The notes beneath the pieces are model-generated. The model was not told the DNA's origin and searched no databases. It saw nothing but the letters and a program-made list of their open reading frames with translations. A stretch of DNA of 64,000 bases, taken from contig CM077827.1 in NCBI GenBank assembly GCA_039720395.1, positions 17,595,822 to 17,659,821 on the forward strand, in the 5' to 3' direction. The position numbers and the translations under genes were made by a program. Each line of letters opens with the position of its first letter. Within the stretch, counting starts at the first letter, position 1. Positions 22,846-33,337 of this stretch are shown one piece after another. This stretch comes from Liquidambar formosana (lineage: Eukaryota > Streptophyta > Magnoliopsida > Saxifragales > Altingiaceae).

Positions 22846-23292
22846 ATTACACTGCAGATCTTCGTCAAGGCCCATACCCTCGTTAGGGTTTACTCATACG
22901 GACCTTCGTCAAGGCCCATGCCCTCGTCAGGGATTACTTGCTCCGGACCTTCGTCAAGGCCCATACCCTCGTTAGGGTTTACTCATACGGACCTTCGTCA
23001 AGGCCCATACCCTCGTCAGGGATTACTTGCTCCGGACCTTCGTCAAGGCCCATACCCTCGTTAGGGTTTACTCATACGGACCTTTGTCAAGGCCCATGCC
23101 CTCGTCAGGGATTAATTGCTCCGGACCTTCGTCAAGGCCCATACCCTCGTTAGGGTTTACTCATACGGACCTTCGTCAAGGCCCATACCCTCGTTAGGGA
23201 TTATTCGCTCCGGACCTTCGTCAAGGCCTATACCCTCGTTAGGGTTTACTCGCTTCGGACCTTCGTCAAGGCCCATGCCCTAGTCAGGGATC
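22846..23292 (+). repeat. 45-bp tandem repeat before the 3' LTR of element A
   Basis: About ten units of 43-46 bp, each with CCTTCGTCAAGGCCC followed by CCTCGTTAGGG or CCTCGTCAGGG. Two unit types (ending TTTACTCATACGGA or ATTACTTGCTCCGGA) mostly alternate, so the higher-order unit is about 90 bp. Tandem repeats in this position are typical of Tat and Ogre elements. Confidence 0.85.
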
Positions 23293-23406
23293 TTTGCATA
23301 CCCAATCTGTTTTGCCCAAACAGAATCCTATCACTTTGAATCGCATGGACTATGTTTGCTTTGGTTTCCACTCGGTCAGCGGGCCAAAATGGCGGCTCTG
23401 CTAAGT

Positions 23407-23443
23407 CTTTCGATACTACCCGTCAAGCAGGCGGTATCGAAAG
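23407..23443 (+). repeat. Perfect inverted repeat beside the polypurine tract
   Basis: CTTTCGATAC at 23407 pairs exactly with GTATCGAAAG at 23434, leaving a loop of 17 bases. The second arm runs directly into the purine run next to the LTR. Confidence 0.7.
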
Positions 23444-23452
23444 AGGGGCAAC
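23440..23452 (+). other. Polypurine tract of element A
   Basis: GAAAGAGGGGCAAC-type purine run ending just before the TG of the 3' LTR; plus-strand primer site. Confidence 0.75.
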
Positions 23453-25007
23453 TGTAGACACCCCATTTTGCACCCGATGAGTCGGATTGGAAACGCCCTG
23501 TGATGAGGTTAGTTCATATACTTTGACAAACTTTGGAATTCGCCTACATGAGCCAAAAGAGTTGCAGCTAAGAAATATGGTAAATTCACGGACATAAATG
23601 CGTACGCATTAATATGGGTGCGTACGCATGGAATTATGGTGCGTACGCATCTTATGCTTCCAGAACCTTTCTTTTCGGGCCATTTGCCCTCCAGATCAGA
23701 ACTCTTTCAAGGAACGTGTTGTAACATGCTTAGGAGACCTAGATTTCGGGAAAAAACAGCAGAGACCCCTAATCCTACTTCCTATGCCTATATATAACCC
23801 ACTAGACACCTGAAGAAGGGGGACGGGGGGAAAAATCAGAGAGAGGAGGAAAGCTATAGAACAAAAGAGAGAGAAGGAAAGAGAGGAACAGGGAGAGAGT
23901 GTAGGAGGCTGCAATTCTGGAGGTTCAAGAAGGAGTAGTCCTTAAAGGAATCAGAGTGGAGAACCCTGAGGGTAACATCTGTATTCTGTATGCATAATTT
24001 ACCTATTAAGCATGAAAATTCATATTTCATAAAGTAATGTGCTGCCATGAATGCCATGATAACTGCATGATATTGATTGCATGTCATCACATAGTGGACT
24101 CTTTCCATAAGAGAACTTAGGACTTTATGCATATTTCTGTATAAGCATCATGCAATAGACTAGGGCTTAATTATATGATGATTTTGCTGGTATGAAAATC
24201 TCCTGTGTTACCATAAAGGTGGTTTCAGACTCTAATCTGCAAAAACGGACATATATGATTTCTGATCGCATACAGTGAGTTTTGAGAGATGACATAAATC
24301 GCCAATAGGTGCGTACGCAATTATTGTACTGCGTACTCATCAATACGGTGTGCGTACGCAGTAACCAATACCGCGTACGCACATAAAGTATTGGCAGACA
24401 GTTTTTCTTTTATTTTTGTTTATTTTATTTTTCTGTCTACAGCATGATTAGCATGATTTAGGTTTAGTCTATATTCATATTCATATTTATTTTCTGCATA
24501 TTTTATTTTATTAAGGATGCATGATGTAGACTGATATGTGAGTTCTGTGATTCTGCGTGAAATGCCTATTAGGTGCGTACGCACCAATAAGTGATGCGTA
24601 CGCACCTTACCTCGGCAGACAGTTTCCCTCTTTATTGTATTTATTATGATAGTTAATTAATTTGCATGGTCATTTCTTTATGTTTGTTTTATATCTCTTG
24701 TTTCCATCATATCATCATGATTTGCGTGCTGCTGTGGTTGAATGAGTAGGGTTGATTTTAGTTAAATATTTAGATTAATTAAAGCCATCAATCATGTGTG
24801 GGGGGCCGGTTCCGACCGGGCGTGGCTGGGTGCCTAACACCTTCCCAGCTGCGTACCCTAGCTCCGAACCCGAATCTCTGGTTATGACGACCTAGACCCT
24901 GCTAGGGTTCACTCGTTCCCATTATTGGGTGGCGACTCCTCTCCGTGTTAGTCCTTTGAGGCTAATGCGTATTCTCGAACCATGTGGTACAGAGCGTGGC
25001 GCTCACA
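23453..25007 (+). repeat. 3' LTR of element A
   Basis: 1555 bp, nearly identical to 7170-8723. Palindrome groups: 23599/23619/23640, 24310/24330/24351/24372 and 24574/24595. The U5 PBS-like TGGCGACTCC is at 24930. It is followed directly by ATGGG, the right target duplication. Confidence 0.95.
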
Positions 25008-25791
25008 ATGGGTTGGAAGTTTTCCATGTTCTGCCACCATTCAATGAGTCCTTTGACAGAGTACCGAGTGCGCATGTCCTGAAAGTTGGGCTATAGCCAT
25101 TGAAAATACCTTGAGAGTTAGTTGAAAGAACATGGAAATAATAAGCTTACACTAGCAATTGGTTTCAAATCGTTTTCCAAAAGATGTCAAAAGTTTGTTT
25201 TTATTCATGAAATGAATTGCTAATGGATGTTTATGAGTTTACTTGTTTATATGCCTTAATTTGGCAAGGATTGAACACTTTTTTATCACTTGGGCATTTT
25301 ATCAAACACTTGGTGGGTGATACCTCCCAAGCCTTGAAACAAAAGAATTTTGTATGATCAATCCTTGCTAAATCATAGCATATTACTCACTTGAGGGTTT
25401 ACTTGTTGATATACATTGATTTGGTGAAGATTGAACATCTTTATTTCACTTGGGAATTTTATCAAACACTTGGCGGGTGCCATTTTTCAAGCTTTCAAAT
25501 GAAAAGAATTTGTGTGTTCAATCCTTGCCAAATCAAGGGATATCACTCAACAACCCAAAGGGGTATTCAAAAGAAGTAGAAGGGAATGCAATTTCATCAA
25601 AAGAATCGAAAGATTCAAAAGAAAAGTGTTAAGTTGGGTAAACTTACTTCTTGTTGGGAATGGATGAATGAGAGATGCTTGTCGGGTTCAAGCAACACCC
25701 TAGCTTGTGAAGCATCATAGAGTGGTGCCTTGTATGTGCTTTTGACCCCATAGAATGGATACTTGGTGCTTGAGTCCTTGCTTGATGACAT
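25008..25791 (-). pseudogene. Plant mobile domain gene of element B, 5' part
   Basis: Exon 1 runs from ATG at 25791 to 25648 (48 codons, MSSSKDSSTKYPFYG ... SFIHSQQE). A GT..AG intron (25079-25647) leads to the start of exon 2 (25078-25008: DMRTRYSVKGLIEWW), which continues at 7164 beyond element A. Exon 1 has the same length, 144 nt, and the same phase 0 end as exon 1 of the element A gene II, though the sequences are clearly diverged. The gene lies antisense between element B's missing pol and its 3' LTR. It is disrupted by element A and by the copia LTR at 6118. Upstream, at 26082-26153, is a four-site array. Confidence 0.72.
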
Positions 25792-26081
25792 TCTTGATGA
25801 TGGAGTTGGGTTTGTGAAAAATGGGTTTGATTTGGTTTGATTTCACAAGATGATGTGAATTGGTTGTTTTGATTGCCAAATGGACTTGATTTGTTGTTGT
25901 TTGATGTGCATTTGATGTTTGGATTGAATGTTTTTGAAATAGGAATGAGAGAATGAGAGTTGGAGAAGATAGGATGTGAGTTTAGAGAGAGAAACTCTCT
26001 AATTTTCGAGCTAGGAGAATGTGGGAATGAGGATGCAAGTGTTGGGTTTTTAAAAACCCAGAATTTTTCATAATGGGCTCG

Positions 26082-26153
26082 GGTAACCATCCCACCCTGG
26101 ACAGTTAGCCGTCTTGCCCTGGACGGTTGACCATCTGAGGGCAGATGGTCACC
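26082..26153. promoter_or_regulatory. GGTNACC/GGYNRRCC array upstream of the element B PMD gene
   Basis: Four palindromic units: GGTAACC (26082), AGTTAGCC (26103), GGTTGACC (26125) and GGTCACC (26147). Centre spacing is 21.5, 22 and 21.5 bp, identical to the array in the B LTR (29105-29176). The outer flanks form a long imperfect inverted repeat. A TTTAAAAA box lies at about 26046-26055 on the gene side. Confidence 0.82.
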
Positions 26154-26399
26154 CTAGCCCGCTTTGCCCGTTTGCCCCGTCTCGCGCGTTTGCGACCTCT
26201 AAACTTCTCCAAATTGACTTTTTGTGCAATCCTTGAGTTATGGGATGAATATATCCCTCAAGTTTATCAAGTTTCAATGAAATTTTTGAATCTTGGGTGA
26301 TTGTATTTGCCCACATAACGAAGAATTGTAATAGCCATGATAAATGGCTTTCTCATGAAATGAGTTTGGTGTTGAATTGATTGACTTGCAAGTCTTGGA

Positions 26400-27860
26400 A
26401 GTCAATTCTCTAGGAGATGATAGTGATATCATATCATGTGATAAAGATAACTTCACATGAAATGACGATTCATAAGCTATGCTAGTTACGAAGTAACTTG
26501 CTATCTTTGTGAAGAGGGCATGAAATGCACTTTGTTTTTCAATCAATTGACTTTCAAAATCAATGTTGTATCATGTGATAAAGATAATTTCACATGAAAT
26601 GACATGAAATAAGCTTGATTTTCAATCAATTAACTCTCAATTCAATGTCATTTCATGTGTTAAAGATAATTTCACATGAAATGATAAGTAATGAACTTGA
26701 TTTCGAGTTGAATGACTCTCAATACATTATCATTTCATGTGATAAAGACAATTTCACATAAAATGAACTTGATTAGGAGTTGAATGACTCCCAGTACATT
26801 GTCATTCCATGTGATAAGGATAGTTTCACATGAAATGATAAGAAATGAGCTTGATTTTGAACCAATTGACTTGCAATTGGGTCTCATATCATGTGATAAA
26901 GAAAATTTCACATGAAATGGCGATTCATGAGTTATGAAATAACTCCCTGTCTTTGTTACTTCCACAGAAAGTGGCATGAAATGATCTATGAGTTATGCAA
27001 TAACTCCCCATCTTTGTTTCCATAGAAAGTGGCACAATTTCACATGAAATGACGATCCATGAGTTATGCAATAACTCCCCATCTTTGTTACTTCCACAGA
27101 AAGTGGCACAACTTCACATGAAATGACGATTCATGAGTTATGCAATAACTCCCCGTCTTTGTTACTTCCACAGAAAGTGGCACAATTTCCCATGAAATGA
27201 CGATTCATGAGTTATGCAATAACTCCCCGTCTTTGTTACTTCCACAGAAAGTGGCACAATTTCCCATAAAATGACGATTCATGAGTTATGCAATAACTCC
27301 CCGTTTTTGTTACTTCCACAGAAAGTGGCACAATTTCCCATGAAATGACGATCCATGAGTTATGCAATAACTCCCCGTCTTTGTTACTTCCACAGAAAGT
27401 GGCACAATTTCCCATAAAATGACGATCCATGAGTTATGCAATAACTCCCCGTCTTTGTTACTTCCACAGAAAGTGGCACAATTTCCCATGAAATGACGAT
27501 TCATGAGTTATGCAATAACTCCCCATCTTTGTTACTTCCACAGAAAGTGGCACAATTCCACATGAAATGACGATTCATGAGTTATGAAATAACTCCCTGT
27601 CTTTGTTACTTCCACAGAAAGTGGCATGAAATCACAATTTCACATGAAATGATGATTCAAGAGTTATGAAATAACTCCATATCTTTGTTGTTTCCACTGA
27701 AAGTGGCATGAAATCATAATTTGATAAGTCATGAGTTATGAAATAACTCACCACATTTGTTATCCCTAGTGAGACTGGCATGAAATGCCTTTGGTTTTGA
27801 ATTGATGGACATTCAATTCACCAATAATTCACATAAAATGATGATTTATGAGTTATGAAA
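26400..27860. repeat. Tandem repeat of element B, about 74 bp
   Basis: From about 26930 to 27700 there are around ten units of 73-74 bp. Each contains the perfect inverted repeat GAGTTAT-GCA-ATAACTC and the segment TTCCACAGAAAGTGGCA. Before them (26560-26920) are looser units with ATTTCATGTG ... CACATGAAAT, also an inverted repeat. Short frames across it are only translations of the repeat. Confidence 0.85.
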
Positions 27861-27939
27861 TAACTCGTTTTGAGAATGCCAATGAAATTGGTAGGGTACC
27901 TTGTGATGCACTAGTGCAACTAGCTTTGCGTCATGAGAA

Positions 27940-28330
27940 GACCATGTGGATATCACTAATGCAATTAGTGCATGGTAAAGGCATTTGCATGAGCGCACCA
28001 ACGAATGTTGGCATGCATAGAAATGCATTCAATTCTTTGCTTCGATGAAATCGTCGCATGCTTGGATATGACGAAGTCTATCATTATGGTTCCATTTGAG
28101 TTTGTTGGTATTAATGAGATTAATCCATCATAAAAAATGTGTTGTTATATCACTAATGCAATTAGCGCATGGTAAAAGCATTTGCATGAGCGCACCAACG
28201 AAGTTGGCATGCATAGAAATGCATTCAATTCTTTGCTTCGATGAAATCATCGCATGCTTGGATATGACGAAGTCTATCCGTTTGGTTCCATTTGAGTTTG
28301 TTGTTATTAATGAGATTAATCCATCAAACA
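27940..28330 (+). repeat. Direct duplication of about 196 bp in element B
   Basis: The block starting TATCACTAATGCAATTA at 27952 recurs at 28148, including ATTTGCATGAGCGCACCAAC and ATTCTTTGCTTCGATGAAAT. I see no gene in it. Confidence 0.75.
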
Positions 28331-28379
28331 AAAATGGGTTGTTCTTTGATCATTGGCTCGCAAGTGAAACTTGTTCACC

Positions 28380-28392
28380 AATGAGGGGCTTC
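28380..28392 (+). other. Polypurine tract of element B
   Basis: AATGAGGGGCTTC immediately precedes the TG of the LTR. Element C has the same motif in reverse at 36158-36170. Confidence 0.75.
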
Positions 28393-29104
28393 TGTCACAC
28401 CCCATTTTTGTCACCTTAGCTAGGACATATCATTTCATGTAGGATTTTGAGTCCTTTTTGAGTCTAGTCTTTTACATTGAGTTTCTATGGCATTGAATAT
28501 CATGTGTATGAATTTTGAAGTGATTTGGAGTTCATTTCGATAGTCAATAAGAACTTTTGCGACTTTAAGGGTATAATCGTCTTTTAAGCCGTATATTTTC
28601 CATTTGACCTTGGAATGAATCCCGAGTCATCCCATCAAGTTCATATGGTTATATAGAGTTCATATATAGGTTTAATTTCATGAATTAATGGTTCAAGATC
28701 AATTCGGCTCGTAATGGTTCGGGTTGGCTAAAAGACCCTTTCTTAGTTTGCTCAAATTGACTCATAAGACCCAATCAATTTTGCTCTCAATTAACTTCAA
28801 TTGGGCTTTATTTATGTCCTAAACATGTTTAGAAAGATCAATTTTCGATTGGGAAAGCATTCGGTTCGACCTTGTGCACAAACCCAGCTTAGCGACGGTG
28901 AAGCACCATGGTTAACCACCTTTGTAAAACCTAACCATGCACCCATGGTTGAGGATTTTTGTCCCAAAATACTTAAAAATGTGTTCCCCTTCGAAACACG
29001 GTCGTTTTGGCTTTTATTTCGTCAAAATCGGACTTAATTTAAGCATTTTAGGACTTCTACAACGAGTAGGAGTCAGAATCGGAGTGAAACAAGGAAAGCC
29101 CTCG

Positions 29105-29176
29105 GGTAACCGTCCGGGGCTGGACGGTCAGCCGTCCAAGCCCAGACGGCTAACCGTCCAGACCTAGTTGGTCACC
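29105..29176. promoter_or_regulatory. GGTNACC/GGYNRRCC array in the B LTR
   Basis: Units GGTAACC (29105), GGTCAGCC (29126), GGCTAACC (29148) and GGTCACC (29170), centres 21.5, 22 and 21.5 bp apart. The ends CTCGGGTAACC and GGTCACCCGAG form an inverted repeat. The TATA box is about 190 bp downstream. Confidence 0.82.
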
Positions 29177-29367
29177 CGAGGAATCCTACTTTAAGTCAAC
29201 TTCTGACTCTTCTTTCCCTCTTTTGACGGTTTCCTCCGCCAAAACAACTTGTCTGAGCTTAGGAGTGTGTAGGTTTGAGTTGTTTGAGCACCAAGAGAGT
29301 CTCTAATAGCCCTAGGATCATTATTTAGTGAATTAATCTTAGCCATTGGTTTAGGGGGTCAGTTCTC

Positions 29368-29375
29368 TATATAAA
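29368..29375 (+). promoter_or_regulatory. TATA box of the B LTR
   Basis: TATATAAA followed by a purine-rich leader; the likely transcription start of element B. Confidence 0.65.
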
Positions 29376-31319
29376 GGACATGATATTCAGCACATAGGGG
29401 GAGAGGAATTGCACTTTACACTTAGAGAGAGAGGGAGCTATGAGTTTGGAGAGCTAGAAGGACTTCAAAAGGAGGCTCTTCAACCCCAAGCAAGCAAGGA
29501 AACAAGAGGATTGAAGATAAGGAAGAGTCTACAAGAGGTAAGCATGTCCTTTCAATGCTGAATATGAATTTCTGCTTCTGCTTCTTCTTTTTCTTCTTCT
29601 TCTTTTAAGATAGTTGTGGTGCATGCAATTGCTCTTCTTATGGATTGAATTCAATGTTTACATGATGTTATATGAATAATTTTAGGATAGTTCATGGCTT
29701 TATATGCTTGAAAATCCCTGGTTTACTAAGGATTTGATAGCCTTCTTCTTTCTATCCTCTTAAATCATGCATAGTTCACATGCTTAGGTTGCTGTGATTA
29801 TTATCATGAGTTGATGTTCCTGTTAGTTAATATATATGATATGAATGATATTCATGATAATTTGAGCATGTCCTAGAGTCGTTTCATAGGTTTTAATGCA
29901 TGGTTGTGAAATTAGGGTTTCGATAACCCTGAATTCGCACAAGTTTCATACAGCATGCTTAGCTTAGCTTTTTGAGCTGTTGCTCATCATAGTCATTCTA
30001 TATATGCTGCATATAGTTGAATCATGCTAGGTTTGCATTCATATAGTATATTTTATAGGGTTTTTGGAGATATTATCCTTTTTTAAGGATAATTATCCTT
30101 TTCGTTGAGTGAGGTTTTGTATGAGAGTCTTCTGTGATGTGTTGAAGCATGAAATCACTTCTATTGTGTTCTAGGGTATATATATATTTTACGTAGGATA
30201 TGCTGATTGCACCTCCCCATAACGACTTTCTTACGTGAAATTATCTTAGGATAGTTTCGCTTAAGAAAGCTCGCCATAGGGAGGCCTATTTGCATATTTT
30301 ACATAAAATATCATCTTTTTTATTAGAATGAGCTTTGTTATCATGTTTATTGATATTATTGGAGTCTCTTATGCTTGTTAGTGTGTCTTTCATAGGTTTT
30401 TATGCATATTAGTTGAGTCATTGCATGTAGGATTGAGTTAGAGTCTTTAGTTATTCATTATTCTTGTTGTTTGCATGATTAATGGGTAATTTTAGGCCTT
30501 GTCAAGGTTCTGTCTAGATTTGCATATTGCTTTCTTTGCATGATTGTGTGCACTTGTAAGGGTGCAAACAGGTACAATGCTTGTCCTATTGCAAATAGGG
30601 CTGCTATGGTCTGAAATGGCTAATGCTAGGAGCTTGTGCGCTCAGGTAAGTAGGGTTTGAAGGTGCCCCAATTCACCTTTCTTTTTCTTTCTTTTCTCTT
30701 CTCCCTCCTAGGGTTACTTCTTAATACAAGTTTATGGTAATTATCAAAGGTTTCCTTCAATAATAAATTCTGGTTTTTATCAAAGTTTTCCTCTTGTGGA
30801 AGTTTTCAATTTTGGATTATTCAATACCTTTTTAAATGAGGAAACCTAGGGTTTTTACCATAGGTTTGTATTAGGTTGTAACCCTATTCTTTTCGAACTA
30901 CGTGGACTTTGATCCATGTATTTCGCTGCATGGTACGTAGGCGCTCTTCGTGAGGCTCAAGTCCGTTCTAGGATCCAAGTATCCTAGGCTTTTCTTTTAT
31001 TTTCTTTTCTTTTTGTTTTGTTTTATTTGAGTGATTGTGCATGAGATGATTGGATGAAATATATGATATGCATGCTGCCTTGTGATGATATATGATGATA
31101 TTTGAATGGAAAAGATATTAAGTTAGCCCAATCAAATTAAGATACCAACTCGGGCGATGTGGGTGCCTATGGGTTTTTGCCCAGAACCTTCCCACGTCGT
31201 AACTTAGGCCCCGAATCCAATTTTCTGGTTTCAAAGACTTTGCTTTTCCTTTAATGGAGTCATGTGGTTTTGGAAATAAAACATTTTTGTGGTTTTCCTC
31301 TTTTCCCTAAAAAATGAGG

Positions 31320-31329
31320 TGGCGACTCC
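31320..31329 (+). other. PBS-like sequence inside U5 of element B
   Basis: TGGCGACTCC, 78 bp before the LTR end, as in elements A and C. Confidence 0.65.
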
Positions 31330-31407
31330 TTTTCGTTTGTTGTCTTTCACCCATCCATAAAATCCTTTTCGCCAAATCCCTTGTGGGCCACTTTTCGTGG
31401 GTTCACA

Positions 31408-32522
31408 CTAATCTGCTCTTAATCCTATTAAGTACTGGCTCCCAAGCCTTCAAAGAATGAGGGTTAGCACCAAGTGGTAACCTGAGATACATAGTAGGTA
31501 ATGACCCTACTTTACACCATGTCTTCAGTGCCAAATCCTCAACCTTCTCATCATCCATGCCCACCCCAATTATAATGCTCTTATGAAAGTTAGTCTTCAA
31601 ACCAAATACCAAATGAAAGCACCTTAAAATTCTTTTCAAAGCCATAACATCCTTAACATTATCATTACAAAAAATCATCTTATCATCCGCGAATTGAAGA
31701 TGAGATACGTACATTTCCCCAGACCCAACCTTCACACCCCTAAACAACCCAACCTGAGCAGCTTTCTTTAAAAGCCCACTCAAACCTTCCGCCACGATTA
31801 AGAACAGTAATGGAGATATCGGATCCCCCTGCCTAAGACCTTTCTCAAGCTTAAATTCCTTAGTCGGAGGCCCATTAACAAGCACAGATACTGATGCAGT
31901 AGATACACACTCCACAACCCACTTTCTCCATCTAACCCCAAAACCCATACGACTCAACATATAATCCACAAATTGCCAATCAACACAATTGTATGCTTTT
32001 TCAAAGTCTAACTTGAATACGACACCCCTGCCCCTTCTTTTTTTCCACATCTCAATAATCTCATTTGCAATAAATACCCCATCAATAATCTGCCTACCAC
32101 CAATGAAAGCACTCTGTTCTTGACTAATGACCTGTGGAAGAACTTTTTTAAGTCTACTTGCCAATACCTTAGCCAAGATCTTGTACAATGAACCCACCAA
32201 ACTAATTGGTCTGAAATCTGAGAACTCAGATGGATTATCAATCTTTGGAATTTGCACCAAAAAGGAGGAGTTCAACCTTTTAACGATTCTGCCATGTTGA
32301 TAAAAGTCCCCCATGAACTACATAATATCTTCTTTCAATATTCCCCAACATTTTTTTTACAAAGTTCAGATTAAATCCATCGGGACCTGGTGCTTTGTTC
32401 CCATCACATTCAGCTACCACCCCTCAAATCTCTTCTTCAGAAAAAGGAGATTCCAGCCTTATCATCGATTGCCCATCTATAGATTTAAATTCAACCCCAT
32501 CTAACAAAGGCGTTGCAACACT
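31408..32522 (-). pseudogene. L1-type LINE reverse transcriptase fragment
   Basis: Minus-strand open stretch 32314-31403 with LINE reverse transcriptase blocks: SDFRPISLVGSLYKILAKVLA, QSAFIGGRQI, VFKLDFEKAYN, GLRQGDPISPLLF and FADDKMIFC (catalytic YADD/FADD type). Upstream, at 32315-32520, the preceding block KAPGPDGFN is visible but interrupted by a TGA, a frameshift and a TAG where CAG is expected. The endonuclease domain and 3' tail are absent. The fragment is bounded by the B LTR on one side and a copia LTR on the other. Its position under both suggests it is the oldest layer of this nest. Confidence 0.88.
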
Positions 32523-33261
32523 TGTTGGGAATCAAACAAGAGGGAAAAATAGAAGTGCGGAATATAAAAAATTTTTCCTACGATTCCTAATCCCATGAAT
32601 CTAACTATGCATAACACAAAATCAAACCCTAACTACAAAGAGGGTTAGAACACTTACAGAATTTTTGTCTTCTCCTTTTTGCTCCAAGCTTTGATTCCGA
32701 ATAGTGGTAAATGAGCAGCCCAAGTGTGCTGCCTCCAACGGTATCCACACCTAGCTAGAGCTTCAAGTCCTTTCCTTCTTTCCCATGTTGTTGCTAGAGT
32801 AGGAGAAGAGAGGAGAGAGAGAGAGGGAGGCTGGAAATTCTGGCCAGCCCTTGGGGAGTTCAACTTCTGATGATGTCACACATCATAGTGTGACTTATAT
32901 AGTCCACACTAAGGGGGCCGGCCCTAGGGGGAAACCCTATTAGGGTTTTATGCAATTTCTTTAAATTGCACAATAACCACTATAAATTATATCAAATATA
33001 AATAGGCCTCAAAGAACTATTCTTTATGCACTCATACCCTTTCTCTCATAGACTTTAAAGCTCATCTTGCATGATCAGTGTGTGACCCATTGGGTTCACA
33101 TCATCAAGTAGTAGGAATAGCACGAGGTGTGCACAATGGAACTCTTTCCATTTAGGGTCTAATTGGAACTCCTTCCAATTCCCTAATTGATTATAACTCA
33201 CTTATATCAATTAGGGCTTCTACTAAACATGAGTAACACCTAGCATATGGCTCATGGTGTG
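32523..33261 (-). repeat. Truncated copia LTR
   Basis: Reverse copy of the LTR at 4460-6118, starting TGTTGGGAATC, diverged and cut at GGCTCATGGTGTG where element C begins. The remaining part is not seen in the window; it should lie beyond the 5' end of element C, in or past the gap. Confidence 0.9.
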
Positions 33262-33327
33262 TGTGAACCCCGGAAATTGGGCCCACAAGGGATTGAAAGA
33301 AAATGGGTTTGAAAAAGAAAAAGGAAA

Positions 33328-33337
33328 GGAGTCGCCA
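33328..33337 (-). other. PBS-like sequence inside U5 of element C
   Basis: TGGCGACTCC on the minus strand, 66 bp from the LTR end. Confidence 0.65.

Larger units (their letters stand above)
7170..25007 (+). mobile_element. Element A: complete Tat-like Ty3/gypsy retrotransposon
   Basis: A 17.8-kb element with LTRs at 7170-8723 and 23453-25007 and a 5-bp duplication ATGGG. Order: 5' LTR, tRNA-Arg PBS, leader, gag, protease, reverse transcriptase, RNase H, a second RNase H, integrase, two antisense PMD genes, a 45-bp tandem repeat, polypurine tract, 3' LTR. The second RNase H and the extra antisense genes point to the Tat lineage. By eye the LTRs differ at about eight substitutions and one indel, so the insertion is young. 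The gag-pol frame nevertheless holds several TAG codons and a solo copia LTR, so this copy is not autonomous. Confidence 0.93.
28393..31407 (+). repeat. 3' LTR of element B, about 3 kb
   Basis: 3015 bp, TGTCACACCCC to GGTTCACA. The reversed LTR of element C (33262-36157) has the same ends and many shared segments, for example the region around a GGACTTTGATCCATGTATTTCG-like stretch, but is clearly diverged. The large LTR, the adjacent tandem repeats and the antisense PMD gene fit the Tat/Ogre group. The 5' LTR and pol of B lie left of the window. Confidence 0.9.

Noticed and set aside
22846..23292. Telomere-like TTAGGGTTTA words
   Set aside because: Each is a single word inside a 45-bp unit, never in tandem; no interstitial telomere array.
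27236..27504. Overlapping minus-strand frames
   Set aside because: Products of the 74-bp tandem repeat without any known domain.
27848..28419. Plus-strand frames
   Set aside because: They lie in the 196-bp duplication of element B and show no domain.
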